From: Mycteria americana
Taxonomy: Eukaryota; Chordata; Aves; Ciconiiformes; Ciconiidae
Length of the DNA stretch: 64,000 bases
Reading direction: 5' to 3'
NCBI RefSeq assembly: GCF_035582795.1
Contig: NC_134373.1
Coordinates: forward strand, 33,636,501-33,700,500
A model generated the notes under the pieces. It was not told the origin of the DNA and searched no databases. It was given only the letters and a program-made list of their open reading frames with translations. This document shows, one piece after another, positions 35,301 to 47,800 of the stretch. Both the position numbers and the translations under genes were made by a program. How positions within the stretch are numbered: position 1 is the first letter of the stretch; every line of letters starts with the position of its first letter.

Positions 35301-38300
35301 TCACTGACTTCCCTTTCCCTATACTTGTTCCTCAGTATTCAGTGTAAAGCAGGCATTTGTTATCAGTAAATAGGACTCGAGTACCATCTTTCAGACAACT
35401 AGTTATCATTATTCTGGGACACTGGTGACAGCCTCTGGCTATTCACTCCAGGTGCCCTGAGAAGCCAGTTGCAGCTTTGCAAGCCAGCAGTGCAGGCAGC
35501 ACTGAACATCAGCAGTCTAAGACCTAAGGCTAAATTTAAAAGGAAGTGATTAATGGTTTTTACCTCCCAACACAGCAACAAGGAAGTTCCCAGCAAAACT
35601 GTCAGAATCAAGCAGTATTGTTGTGCGGTGAATAATTACATTGTGCAATGCCTCGCTGGGCATCGGTGGAACCAAAACAAACTGTTTCAGAAGAGGGTGG
35701 TACCAATTCAGAGTGGTTGGATCAGGTGAGAGGCCCCAGAAATCCACCCAACACCCCTCCCAGGACATCCACCAGGGCAGACCTTTCTTTCACCCAGAAA
35801 TGAGGCCCTTCTTACATGTGCAAGCTGATGTGGAAGGTTTAGAAGGGCCATTACCTGCATACCATAGGCCCCAGCAGAGGGAAAGAGAAGGCAGGTGAGG
35901 ACAGTCATCTTGCTGTAATCACCTTCCCCTGACTCACAAAAGCAAGCAAAGCTCAACCCCCAAACCAAGTGTCCCTCCAAGCACAGCTGATGAAGGTACT
36001 GTAGACTTAAAATCAAAATACCAGTAACAGTCCAGGATATCTCCCTAGCTAGCATGTCCTGTACCCTTATGTCCTTATTCTTATCCACAAGCAATGATTT
36101 GTGCACAAGTTTCCAATTAAAGTTAGTAACTGAGCAAGTCTAAACAGCTCATTAACTAGAGGTGATGTTCATTATCCTGTTTTTAAGAGCTATTAAACCA
36201 TCTGAGACAGGCCAATGGCCTCTGCCACCAGGAAGAGAACACCAGGTGCTAATTAACTTACTTGAGATTACATAAACTAATTCAGTGGTGAAGCTGGAAA
36301 TCTGTTTTCCTGACATTTAACTAAACCTGTTAGTACAGTGAGCTTGGGGAAAAACTGTATAAATGCATTTGTGCTCAGATACCACTTCTGCAGGCCAAAT
36401 AAGCAAAGCTGGGGAAAAGAGAAAGGATGCTTCAGACACAGGGTGCAGTGTGGGAAAAGGGAGGTGAAGGACACAGGAAAGAGCTCTTTAGCTGGTAAAC
36501 AGAGCACATGCAACAGCAGGAAATCATCAAGAGCCTGCAAGGTTATCTCTGCTTCCCACGAAGCAGCACAGCTGACTGCCCCTCTTGTTTTGCAAGACAA
36601 GAAAGCGGTGCTGGCTGCTTGGGTTGGTGTGGACACGTTGGAGGGGAAAGGAGAGGGGAGTGTGCAGCAGCTACGCAGCCTCGGCTTCCTTGGTCGGAGC
36701 TCGGCAGAGTGCCAAGCAGTTGTTTCTTCATCGGTCTAGCTGGGTAAACACACAGAACTGGTGCCTGGGAGATTACGTAAACCCCACTCATCCCCTTAAA
36801 TCTGTACCCCAATATCTAAATATGAAAAGAGAGAATTACAGTTATCTTATTTCAAAGAAATTTATTCGACAAACTTCAGGAATATTGCTTGACACTTCCA
36901 CAGGCTTCAGAAAATGAACAGTTACCCATTGCTGCAAGGATGTCTCCAAGACAATCAATCAACCCTGTTTTGTAGTATTTAGCCATCAAAACACATCTTC
37001 TCCCAGCATTAGTAAGTCAAGCAGTACTATACAAAGCCAGTTGGAAAAAGTTACTGTATTTCCCTAGAGGATTCCCTACCCCCAACAAAAGGCCTCTTCT
37101 TCAGCTACCAGAGGGCATCTTAAAATCATTCACAATTGCACCAAGTCTTGGGTGAACTCAATGGCCAATTGTCCACTGCCTCCCTCTGACCCGAGTGGGA
37201 GGCACCAGCCTGGGACTCAGTCTGGCTGCGGTGCCTTACCTCAGGGAAGGGGCTGGGGGCACAGCCTCCCACTAGCACAAAAGGGAGTACATGCAGAATT
37301 GATTTCCAGTTTTGGATGTCACCAAGAAGGCACTCTGAAGTTACATCTATGTTTCTAGACATGGACACCCTTGACCTCGTGCAGGGGAACCGTCCTGCCT
37401 GGCATGGGCACCCCTACGCACCGCAACTGATTCACTGGTTAGTTAAGGCACTCTACCAGCTGGTAACACCACAGTGCAACAATTTGGGATAGGACCTTGC
37501 AGACTGTCTCTGCGCTAAGTAGCTGTTCTAAAGCCAACAGCACTGTTCATGCAAGCATCTGCAATTTCAGCCCACTAGCACATCTTTGACAGTGCAATTC
37601 AGCAAATCAAAAGCACCTTCACAAAAGAGACACACAATCACAGTGCAGTTTTCCAGAGGCAGGTTAAGGGCACAAGTCCTTGTCCTTGAGAGAGGATCAA
37701 TAAACCCTGTCAGAGCCTTGAACATTGCAAGAGCTTCAGGAGTTGGGTGAGTAGCACAGCTCCGTACAATATCTCTCACCAGCAAGACGGGCAGACTCAC
37801 ATGCAAAAGCACAACGGGCACTGTCCAGAGCAAGCCTGGTCTGAAACTGCGTCGCAAAACAGGCTTTAGGAGCATTATCTTAACAAGTTATGGAAATCTG
37901 AGAAGGAATGGAGACTGTCCTCATGAAGGCAAGCAAGTCCACAGGAGCACCTTCAGCAAGTGTGGATGTATGCTCAGGCAGGACTGACAACTCTTGGCTT
38001 TCAAAGAAAGTTGTTTACTTGTGGCTTGCCTACACAGCCTTCTTGGCCTTTGTGCGATGATGCTTTTGTTTCAGGTGAAAAACTGTGTCAAACTTGCTGC
38101 ACAGGAAATGAAAACCTTGCTCAACAGCTATCAGACAAGCTAGAGAGATGAAACATGTAGAAACATTTGTCCTAAAACAAAAATACAAGCAGTTTTACCA
38201 CCTCATACAGAAAAACCATTAAAACAGAGACCCTGAAACACTCTGAAGACATTTTTATCTGTGGACAATGGAGTGCTGTATGTTGGACAGGGAGGACACA

Positions 38301-39644
38301 TATGGGGCAACCCAACCCCTGACGTCCCCTGCTGAGGTCTCTCCTTTTATCAGACAGCACAGGGAATGTCAAAGCTGCAGCAATTGTACAGATCTTGACT
38401 CAGGCATTGGGAGGAGGAAGACCAGCCTTAATATAATTTGACCAAGTCTCTTTGGATTTCCATCAGATGTGACAGGTTAGAGCTGCCCCCATCAGCCCCT
38501 TCTTATGCAATCTTGGGCTGCTTCTCCTCACAGGCCCACTCTTAATCAGGGGATGAAAAGGACTTGGTCTGGTCAGGAGGATCTAGAGCTTTCTCCTCCC
38601 AGAAGAAATGCTACAGGAGACTCTCAGCTACAGGATGAGGAGATTTCCCATTGCCCCAGCAGGAAACCCTGACAAACAAAACACACCCCAGAAGGTGCAG
38701 TGGTCTGCCCAGCCACAACACCCACCTAAAGCCCCTGGCAGAGCTTGTCCCTCTTGCCGCAAAGGGACAAAAAAGAAACCAGGAAGAGCAATGCCCCATT
38801 ACAGAGAACTTTGCAAGGGCTGTGAGGGAGCCAGTTTGGGTGACTGATTGGCACACGTCCTACAGGTGTGGCAGAGCAGTGGTGACAGCAGGGAGAGGCT
38901 GTGAGCACAGGAACATGCACTGCTGCCCAAGGAAGGCATCACAACCCTTCCTCGTACACCTGCATCACCCAACACCTGTCCTTGGCCCCAAGACAGCTAC
39001 ATCTCCCTGCACCTCTGTCGGAGGGGTCCCAGAAAAACTCACGGAGGAAAGGACAAATACAGGGAACGTGCCACCAGGAAACAAAACGGGTGACCAGATC
39101 AAGATCTGTGTGCCTTCTCTTTTGAAAGAGAAATGGAGGAGTGAGATCCAGTGAAGATTTTCAATACTCCATGCCAGTGAGCATGGCCAGGCACAAGTCA
39201 TCTGTCCCTGAGACAGAGCAAAGCCATGAGACACACCGAAGTTGTGTCACACTCTTCACAGGCTCCAGAGTACAGGAGAAAGCCCAGCAACACCAAACCC
39301 ATAGCAGTACAGGCTTTGTGTAAGCCTCAGAACTGGGCCCATGTGTAGATCGCAGTCTGCCACCCCTCTGCACGTTTAACAGGGCACCCTCTTCTTTAAA
39401 CCACTCCTCCAGAAAAACACATTTCAGCAGCAGCCAGTCTGTCTCTGCCTTGCTCGTGTTGCGCAGCCCTCCACACTGACCAGTGGGTGGATATGACTTC
39501 TACAGGCATCAAGACTGACTCATGCTTCCCCCTCCTTGTACGCAATTTAAGACACGGTGTCCTTTTCAAACTTCATTAGACTCCCTTTTCTCCAGTCTAA
39601 TTGGCAAAGCTGATTAAACGAAGGCAGAGGTACACCCTTTGCGC
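32394..39644. other. Convergent intergenic region SCTR - TMEM37
   Basis: 7.2 kb between the two stop codons; it must hold both 3' UTRs. On the plus strand the first canonical AATAAA is at 34694-34699. On the minus strand the first AATAAA complement below TMEM37 is at about 36860. No coding exon, RNA gene or transposon was recognised. Confidence 0.6.
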
Positions 39645-40217
39645 CTAGATTTTGCCTACCCTGTTCCTGGGGTGAGTGAGGCTATTGATGTGAAGTCCAC
39701 TGATCCCATTAAGGAAGAAGAGAAAGGCAGCGATGAACTCGCACCAGTATGTCAGCGTGAAGCCCGTGAAGGTGAGGCGATCCTTCATGAGGATGGAGAA
39801 GCTCAGAACCCCGGTGGCCGACAGCAAAAACGAGCAGAGGATGAGAACCGAGCCCATCGACCACTTCCGCCTTGCGTTGGCGTCCTCGCAGACTTGGGAC
39901 ACCATCAGGAGCTCCAGGCCAAATATGGCAACCACGACGGCAAAGGACACCATGCTTCTTATGGGAATCACCCCAACGCTCAGCCCCTCCACCTTGGCCA
40001 GGCTGAGGTCAGTGACGCACTTCAGGACGCTGCTGTTGCTAACGGTGCAGAAGTGCCACAGTCCGAAGAGCTGCCCCCTCGCGAAGAGCCAGCGGCCATC
40101 GCAGACGGAGATGGAGGACAAGACCACCGCTATGGCCACACACAAGATGATCAGGCTCCTGATGAGCGTCTCAAAGAAGGATTTCTGCGGTCTCCGGTGC
40201 GCCAGCAGCCTCTGCGC
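39645..40217 (-). CDS. TMEM37: TMEM37 coding exon 2
   Basis: 573 bases after a CCTTTAAG acceptor. It carries all four membrane helices and the stop codon. The first residues AQRLLAHRRPQKSFFETLIR continue the human-like N-terminus. Confidence 0.96.
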   Translation of the reverse strand, partial: AQRLLAHRRPQKSFFETLIRSLIILCVAIAVVLSSISVCDGRWLFARGQLFGLWHFCTVSNSSVLKCVTDLSLAKVEGLSVGVIPIRSMVSFAVVVAIFGLELLMVSQVCEDANARRKWSMGSVLILCSFLLSATGVLSFSILMKDRLTFTGFTLTYWCEFIAAFLFFLNGISGLHINSLTHPRNRVGKI

Positions 40218-41177
40218 CTTAAAGGATAGCCGGGGGGAAGAAAAAACACCAGAGTTAACGGCACTACTTTAGGCTGAAATGAAACCAGAGGGACAAAACT
40301 GTGGGACTTCAGCATTTGAAGTGATTTGCTTGTGCACATCAAACCCCTTCTCGCAGGGGAGGGCAACGCAGTTACAGGCTGTACCCAGGAGAAAGGAAGG
40401 GTGGGTGAAGCTCTCCCACTTCCCCAGCTGCACGAACAATGCTCCCACGTCAGGACCCGGGTTCGGGATCACAAAGGCTCTGGGCCGAGCAGGATCTCTG
40501 CCCCGCGGCACGGCCTCCTGCTGTGGCAGGGCTGGAGGAAACCGCCGGCCCCTGGGAGTATGGAGGCCGACGGCTGGGACGGGGGAGGTGGCAGAAGCGG
40601 GGCGGGAGGGGGCACCCCACGAGCAGCGCTGCCCTTCTTTTCCCACAGCCCTCCCGGGCTGCAGCCAGCCGGGCTCTCCTCCTCTCGCCGGCAGCAGCAG
40701 CGGTCCGGGCCCCGGAGGCGACACGGCTCGGCTTCCCCGGGGCTGGGGGGGTGTCTCCGCCTGCAGCCCCCGCGGACCCGCGTGGGCAATGCACACCCCC
40801 TCCTCAGCGAAACCCGCCAAGAGGGCCCGAAGCTTAATTAAATGGCAAGCCAAGCACCCCGCAGCCCTCTCCGGCCCCGCACGGCAGGCGGCGGTGCTCA
40901 GAGTGCCAGGTGCGCCGGGCAGAGCGGCTGCAGCCCCGCCGGCGGGGACGGGAGAGCCACGGAGCCGCGGGAGCTGCGGTCGGCCCGGGAAGGGCGGGGG
41001 GATCCGGCCGGCTGCGTCCCGCGGCTCCGGGGCGGATCGGGGCGGCCCCGGCCGCGCAGGGACAAGCCGAAGCAACAGCCCCACGGCGGGGCGATGCGCG
41101 GCCCCGGTACCCGGAGCCTCCCCCGTGCGCACGGCCCGGCCGGGCGGCGGCGTTACCTGCGCCCCGATGGCGGTCAT
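39645..41177 (-). CDS. TMEM37: TMEM37, claudin-like four-helix membrane protein, complete, two coding exons
   Basis: TMEM37 (PR1), described as a voltage-dependent calcium channel gamma-like subunit of the PMP22/claudin superfamily. Exon 1 (41157-41177) encodes MTAIGAQ. Exon 2 (39645-40217) supplies 190 residues and the stop, giving 197 in total (human 190). The claudin-type signature in the first extracellular loop is present: W50, G59-L60-W61, C64 and C74, with a glycosylation sequon at N68. Four hydrophobic helices lie near residues 27-46, 96-115, 128-150 and 158-178. SFFETLIRSLIILCVAIAVV, MVSQVCED and GLHINSLTHP match human segments closely. The gene is convergent with SCTR and in tandem with DBI, as in human. 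The promoter lies in a CpG island. Confidence 0.96.
40218..41156 (-). other. TMEM37: TMEM37 intron 1, GC-rich
   Basis: 939 bases, largely within the CpG island. Long open frames on both strands here are low-complexity Pro/Gly/Arg/Ala translations and do not look like genes. Confidence 0.8.
41157..41177 (-). CDS. TMEM37: TMEM37 coding exon 1
   Basis: Seven codons, MTAIGAQ, followed by a GTAACG donor in phase 0. The human protein begins MTAVGVQ, which supports both the start and the junction. Confidence 0.93.
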
Positions 41178-41220
41178 GCTGCCGGCAGCGCCGAAAGACG
41201 CGGGCGGGCTCCGGCCGCGG

Positions 41221-41229
41221 CCTTTTATG
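41221..41229 (-). promoter_or_regulatory. TATA-like element of TMEM37
   Basis: The minus strand reads CATAAAAGG about 45 bases upstream of the TMEM37 start codon, isolated in a GC-rich context. A start site 25-30 bases downstream would leave a 5' UTR of roughly 20 bases. Confidence 0.5.
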
Positions 41230-41304
41230 TCCCCGGAGGGCGGCGGGCAGCCCGCCCGCCCGCCACGCCCGCGGGGCCGGGGCGCCCTCCGGGCCCCCCC
41301 CCGC

Positions 41305-41317
41305 GGCTGAGTCAGCA
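41305..41317. promoter_or_regulatory. MARE/AP-1-like palindrome upstream of TMEM37
   Basis: GGCTGAGTCAGCA matches the 13-base T-MARE consensus TGCTGAGTCAGCA at 12 positions and contains a perfect AP-1 core TGAGTCA. It lies about 130 bases upstream of the start codon. Binding by MAF or AP-1 factors is inferred. Confidence 0.45.
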
Positions 41318-41880
41318 GCGCGGCCCCGACGGGCGGGGCCGGGCCGAGCCGGGCTGCTCCCGCGGCCCCCGGCCCGGCACAGCGGGGAAAGGCAGCGCTG
41401 CCCCCGCCCGGGGCACAGGCTTGTCCGCGCCCGGTCGAGAGCACGACCGCCCCGGGAGAAGGCGTCCCGGGCGGCAGCCGAGCCTCCCCCCCCCTCCCCG
41501 TGTGCCTGTGTGTCACCGGCTGCCGGAGAGCTGGAGGTTTGTTTCTCGAGGCAGCGCTTATGGCCTCGGTGCCCGGCCTGCACGGGACGGGGGACGAGCC
41601 CGAGCGCTGCTCGTCCGCGCCCGGGCCCGCAGCCCGCTCTGGACGGCGGGTATCGCGCTTCGCCGGAGGCGTGTGGCAACGGGGCCCCTCCGCAGCGCTC
41701 CGGCGGTTCCCGGGGCTGCAGTGCTGCGCACAGCCGTACCCCGCCGCAGGGCTCAGTAACGCCCGTCCTGCCCTTCCCCTGCGGCTGCCCAGCGGTATCT
41801 GCTGCCGGTGTTTGTGTTTCCGAAGCCGCTCGGACGCCGGCTCTCCGTGCCCGCTGCGATTACGGCCTCTCACCTTGGGC

Positions 41881-44800
41881 TGCGTGCGCACTCTTATCTG
41901 TTACCAGCGTACTTAACCTGATGTATCTCTACCTGTACCGTCAGCAAAAACGTCTGCTCATAAAGTTTTATACCTTTGCTCTTTTTCTCACTCATGTTTT
42001 GCCATCCTCTAATGAACTACTGATCGCTTTACTTCTTCTTTTTTTTTTTTTAAGTCAGAAACAGCTTCGACAGAAAAGCCCAAGGAAGTTGGGTTTTGCT
42101 GTGTCATCAGAAACTTTTTTGGTTTACTGCCAAATTCTGATTTAGATTCCAGCGGAGAGGTCTGCAGTGACTCCACAGGCTCCAGGGGATGGAGTCACGG
42201 GTCGTTGTTCTGGGCCTCCCTCGTACATAGCCAGGGTTCAACCATTCCCTTTCTAGCCGAAAGCAGCTGGAAGGATCTCCTTCTCCAACATGGGGCGGTC
42301 AAAGTTAATTGTACCTGCACCCTTCCTCCAGCTTCCACTTCTGAACAAATCAGTTGTCTTTACAGATTGTCTCATTATTTTAATCTCTACACAATTTCAT
42401 GAGGGCTTTCTATGTTTCCTTTAAAAACACATCCATATCTGCTGTGACTCGGCTGGGGGTGTTTTCTGTAACGCTATTTCTAGTAAGAGTGAGTGTTCTG
42501 AACAACATGTTTACTTTAGTTTTCATACTTCGCATTTTAATGATAAACTCTGACCTTTTTCTTTCTCTTTTCCTGCAAAACCTTTTGTTTAATTGTTTCT
42601 CTTCAAAGTTGTATACATTATTAGATTATATTTCTATCAAACACTGAATTGGGATTTTCCGCTTTTGCAACATGGCAAATTTTTGCAAGGTCTGTTGTTA
42701 AAACTTCTTTTGTGGGTTTGTGGTCTGCAACTTTTTTTGTTTTCTGAACATGTTATCCAAGCTAGCAGACTTGATGCTTGCCACATCCCTTTCATTTTAG
42801 GTTCATCAGATGATAGAATAGTTTCATGAACATCCTGGGCTATTTATTCCACAGGTTAAACAGCATTGCTGTATCGCAGTGTTCAGACTGCATTTGCTGT
42901 TACACCCTTCCACTTCTAAGTCCCAAATTTAACAATATTTATGTTTTTTTGGTTCAAAAAGCACAAGCAGGTCTTGTTGTCTCATTTGCTGCATGAACTG
43001 AACAAACACTGCTTCCACGTAACCGTGCTAAGCAAATGCAGGCTCGGGCCAGACAAAATACACCAACTCCTATCTGGCAAAAACCTCACATGACTTACGC
43101 TTTCTGTAACATAGGCTCAATCCTGCCAAAGCATTAGGCAATTTGGCCCCCAATTAGCACAATTATTAAGCATAGATCTGCCTTTAAAACATGTCAGTCA
43201 TCCTAATGACTTCAGCAATTTAAAAAAAAAAAATTTTTAATGGTGAAGTGTATCCTGCTGAACAAGGTAATATTTTTTTGCAAAAGCCCGTGGTAAGGTT
43301 CATGTGAGTAAACACGTGCATAAAAAGCTTTGTAGAATGAGGAACTTAAAGTGGTTACTCTTGCAACTAAAACTGCTCCCTGTCATACTTGGATCCTTTA
43401 ATAGATTATATATAGTTATCTGCCAAGCTGGTTCGTTGAGGAAAAGGATGGTACTTCTGCCGCAAACAAAAAATTGCTTTAGTATTTCGTACTTAATTTA
43501 GTTTCCCCAAATATAAACTAGAAACCAGAATTAAACTTGACCTGTAATTCATATCAGAACTGAATTGGTACTTTCAGATTCACTCTTGACTGAAGTCACC
43601 GAGGGGAGGACGATCATAACGGTTGTGTTAACAGAACAGTTACTGACAGTTTATGAGCTCTTTGTTTCTGCTGTGGCTCGGCTGGAGATACCTTCTGGTA
43701 AAGATGGCTGGATTTATGAAGCCTGCTAGAACCGTGCACCTTTTTCAAACAGAAAAATAGTTTATCTTCACTGTCTCATAACAAAACAAGCCAAATATAT
43801 TTTCTGTCTTTGCAAGATAAAACAACAGGATTGATTGAAGAAAAGCCAAATTGTGAAAAAATGCCTCAAGATTATTATGGAAAATTGTATGTGAAAACAG
43901 TGTTTTACAATAAAAAGAGCTCAGTACTTTAAAAGGAAATTTTTTTTTTTTCCTGAAAAATACGTTACCTACATCATAACAACATGGCAAATGACCTTTA
44001 AAGCGCTTCAGATGTATTTTTGGTTGAGCTGTGTTAATTTAGAGTTCTTGGTATATTGCCAGTTTCATTATTTTGTTTAGAAAGTCCCTTTTCTCTATTG
44101 TTTAAGTGGGTATTTCACATCCTATCCCTGGAGAGAAAGGTTTCAGGGAAATGTGTTCATAAATAATGGAAATTACCAGAGACTGTTGTAAAACATGGAA
44201 ATAGTTTCATCTGGTTCACTGAAAACCATGAGAAGTTTAACACTGAAGAATCTGTTCCAGCTTTTCTCCTGCAGAAGCCTGGAGAAGGTTCAGGACTGAA
44301 GTCCGAGAGTCACTGGGGCTTAGGGAACGGTTGAAGCATTTTCTGATGAAGTATTTCACTTCAAGGTGAAGCAGAGCACCAGCAACTGAGTCACCACCAG
44401 TACAGGTTCATCTAATGTCAAAGTTGGTTACTTCTGTAAATGCATTTGTCTGTTGAATAAAATTCTTTCTGATCACGTCTTTAATTCTTGGCATAGCAGC
44501 TGATCTGGCCAGGCATTTGAATCCTCGTTTTTATCAGATCCCTATTTCAAGGGGTCTTTCCAGACAGAAGGTGACCTGATCCTGGAGACAAATAGATCTT
44601 CAGTATCTTACAGAATTTGGGACATGCCCAAGGCCTGTATGAGGGATAAAATGGTTTTATTTGTATCTTCCCCAAAAAGTGAGCATGTAGAAAATTTTAT
44701 GAAGAAGGAAGAGGCTAGCTGTCTTGTGTCACCATTCTTTTGCAGTTTTTTTTCTGGCAGTCGATTCAAAATCCAAGTTGAAGAAGCTGCATTCAGGTCA

Positions 44801-47800
44801 GGCTGCGTTCAACCTAGCTGGGCTGAAACAGAGCTTCTGGAACGGGACAAAAAGTCAGCAAGTTGCTGGCAGGCACGCAGGCTGGGACCACAGGCACAGT
44901 CATCCTCAGCAAATAGTGCCCCAGGCAGCACATGTAACATCAGGGGGTTTGGGGTTGTACCAAGGCCCGTACAGCTCAGACCAACCCCTTGTCACAACTA
45001 CTTTAGCTCACGATTTTCCTCCCATCACTGCAGGTTACTGCAGCCAAGCGGACAGCCTCATCCTAGCAGGTAAAAGAGATGCAGTTAAGCATGAGAAGAG
45101 GAGACAGCTCCAGGGCCAGATGGTTTCACTTTGCCTCCTGCCTGGACACCTCTCCAGTGCCTTTGGAAGGCAGACGGCTCACCCAGCCAGGGGCCACCAC
45201 GCGTCCCCACAGCCCCCGGCTCTCCCACTTACTGCTGGACGTGCGCGAGAGACCTGGGCTGCTGGGCATGGCGATACCTGCCACCGAGGTCCGCGATCCT
45301 ATTGTTCGTCCGAATCAAAGGGTACCCGCTCAGGCACTCATAGCTGGGTTAGAAACATGCTGATTACATGCCAGTTCATTACAGTGACTTTACCCCACAC
45401 CCCAACTAACTCTAAGCATAAGGAGAGAGACTTTAAGCAGGACACAGGTATGCTGGTTTTGGCTGGGGTAGAGTTAGTTTTCTTTATAGTAGCTAGCATG
45501 GGGCTCTGTTTTGGATTTGTGCTGGAAACAGTGCTGATAATACAGGGATGTTTTCGTTACTGCTGAGCAGTGCTTACACACAGTCGAGGCCTTTTCTGCT
45601 CCTCACACCAGCGAGCAGGCTGGGGGGGCACAAGGAGTTGTGAGGGGACACAGCCGGGACAACCCACTGGGGGGAGGGAGCGAGCGGCTGTGTGGTGCTT
45701 AGTTGCTGGCTGGGGTTAAACCACGACAACAGGCTTAAAGGAATACATTCTGTACCCTGGAAAGAATTGTTTTTTTCACTTCTCATCAGTTTCTGGACCT
45801 ACCTCAGCATCAGAGACCCAACACTGGGTGCTCACTTGTTCTGCTTTGGATTCAGCCCTTTTCAGGGACCTCTGGTAATAGTTACACAGGCTTAGGACAT
45901 ACCTCCAACTATTTGCATCTGTCCATTGCAACAGATCGACGCTTTAAAACATACATTCAATATAGAAAATAAAACTCCAGCCCTTTTAACACTACTAGAA
46001 AAATTTGGATTTGTACTTCAATACTATGTAAGCTGGAGGAAATCATATTATTCAGTTTCTCAGCTGTCATATGTATATGTTTCTTCTCTCAGTGAAAACT
46101 CAGGTCAATGCAGCTAAACACTCAGATTTAAAACTACGAAGTAATTAAACTGGCGAGCTCACCTTTCAGATTCAGAACTCAAAGGAGCAGTGTTTGCGAG
46201 GAGGAGATGGCATACCACTGCCTCAGCCTTTTGGGGAACACGGTGCAAGTCAGTGTCTTGCACACTTTGGTGGAGACAAACAAGGTGTCTCCCTGGCTGT
46301 GTTAGCCGAGTAATGTCATTGTCATTCTTTCCAGGGTGTGGAATCACCTGTCCAAGGCAATCCGGGCTTGCAAACAGAACAAGCTCCTGTCTTAGAACCG
46401 ACTGGGCAGAGAAGATCATTTGATACCCCAGTGCGGGCTCTGGGCTCTTTTACATAAGAAAAAGGAACTTTTCGTTGCAGTGGCAGTAGTTAGAGCTAAA
46501 GTAATTCTTGCTGACCCAAGGATTGGAAGGGATTTGTTGAGCCACCAATTCCATTTTCAGGCAGGTTTTTTGTATCACCTATCATAAGCTCAACAAGCTC
46601 CAGGAATTTTAACAAGCTGTTCTTCCTCAGGCCCATGCTCATTAATAATACTGTATTTTTGAATGGCTTCTCCGTTGTTCTAGAAAGTCTAAAGAATAGG
46701 AAGGCTTTTAAACTTTAGAGGCAAGACATATTGAATGATTTTGAAAACAGCTTTGTACATCTTCAGGTATTCTTGAGATAGCGAAGGATTGCTCTAAAAC
46801 AATACTGGATGGTGGGATGGTTGTAAGAGATTAATCAGCTCTAACAAGCACTAAGAGGGTCAGACCTTGAAAAAAGTATGTGCACTGGGACTAACAAAAA
46901 AACTAGAAGCCACAGGTGGACATGGGAATGAAAGTTAAAAGACCACTGCAGCCAAACTCCACATGAATTCTCTATTCTAGAATAACACAACCCAGCTGTG
47001 TTTAACTTTGAGATATGCTGGTTCTAGAGGAAACACAAGCTCATCTTATAAACAATGAAGACAGACTCATGCCTAGAATGAATTGACATTATTTACACTT
47101 CAAATGAGCAGCTGAAAATTGGCCAATTTCTAGATCAGTTATCTGAGTCGGAAGATACTTCATATACTTGTGGGTAGGGGAAAAAATAATCTAATTCTAT
47201 CTTTTGTCCTATTCTATCAACTTTTACACTTCCAACTTTATTACTGTGACTCTCACTCAAATGTGTTATGTCTATGTAATATCAACTTGTCTTACCTCTT
47301 AGCAGCTTTGACAACTTGGAAGACAGCTGTCACCCAAAAAGGGTTATGCAGTAATATTTAAAAACCTATCCAAGCCAAAATGTGTTTTCTTTTTTGTCTC
47401 CTGCAATTTATAATCAATCCCACAAGACAGCTCAGATGCCCCATCACCCCAAAGTGGTATTGCCCAATGTTGTTTGCTCTGAACACTTAGTGGGCAGAGC
47501 AAATATTTCAAACAACAGCAAATACAATTGTCATTTATTTTTAGCAGTATCATCAGGGTCAAATAAGTTCAAAGGTTAAAATACTTGCATTGTGAAACAA
47601 GATCACTCCAGATGAGGACTGAAGAATTTTGACAGAAAGATAGTTGCACGCTGCAGTCAGCGTTGGCGTGCTTTTTAGTCAAACAGAAAACTTAACTTCG
47701 CAAAGTTGAAAAATCTGCTATGGGCCTTAAGCAGCACACCAATACTGATTTGTTAAATCTATACTAGGGGTGTCACACCTTCAAATATGTTTGGCAAGAG

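Larger units (their letters stand above)
40440..41880. promoter_or_regulatory. CpG island spanning TMEM37 promoter
   Basis: About 1.4 kb of dense GC and CpG in contrast to flanking AT-rich DNA. It covers TMEM37 exon 1, its intron and about 700 bases upstream. It is longer upstream than the short TMEM37 5' UTR needs, so an unannotated divergent transcript cannot be excluded. Confidence 0.75.

Noticed and set aside
37567-37875. 102-codon minus-strand frame with a hydrophobic N-terminal stretch
   Set aside because: No recognised homology and no splice or promoter context; possibly TMEM37 3' UTR or intergenic DNA.
40269-42145. Very long open frames on both strands (540, 411, 343, 305 and 281 codons) around TMEM37 exon 1
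   Set aside because: They overlap one another in several frames inside the CpG island and consist of Pro, Gly, Arg and Ala runs. The GC-rich composition removes stop codons; only the TMEM37 exons show homology.
44724-45566. 280-codon plus-strand frame ending in the solo LTR
   Set aside because: No domain, low-complexity translation, and it runs from unique DNA into the LTR antisense strand.
46190-46423. 77-codon plus-strand frame with Cys and Trp
   Set aside because: No family recognised, overlaps an equal-sized minus-strand frame; chance.
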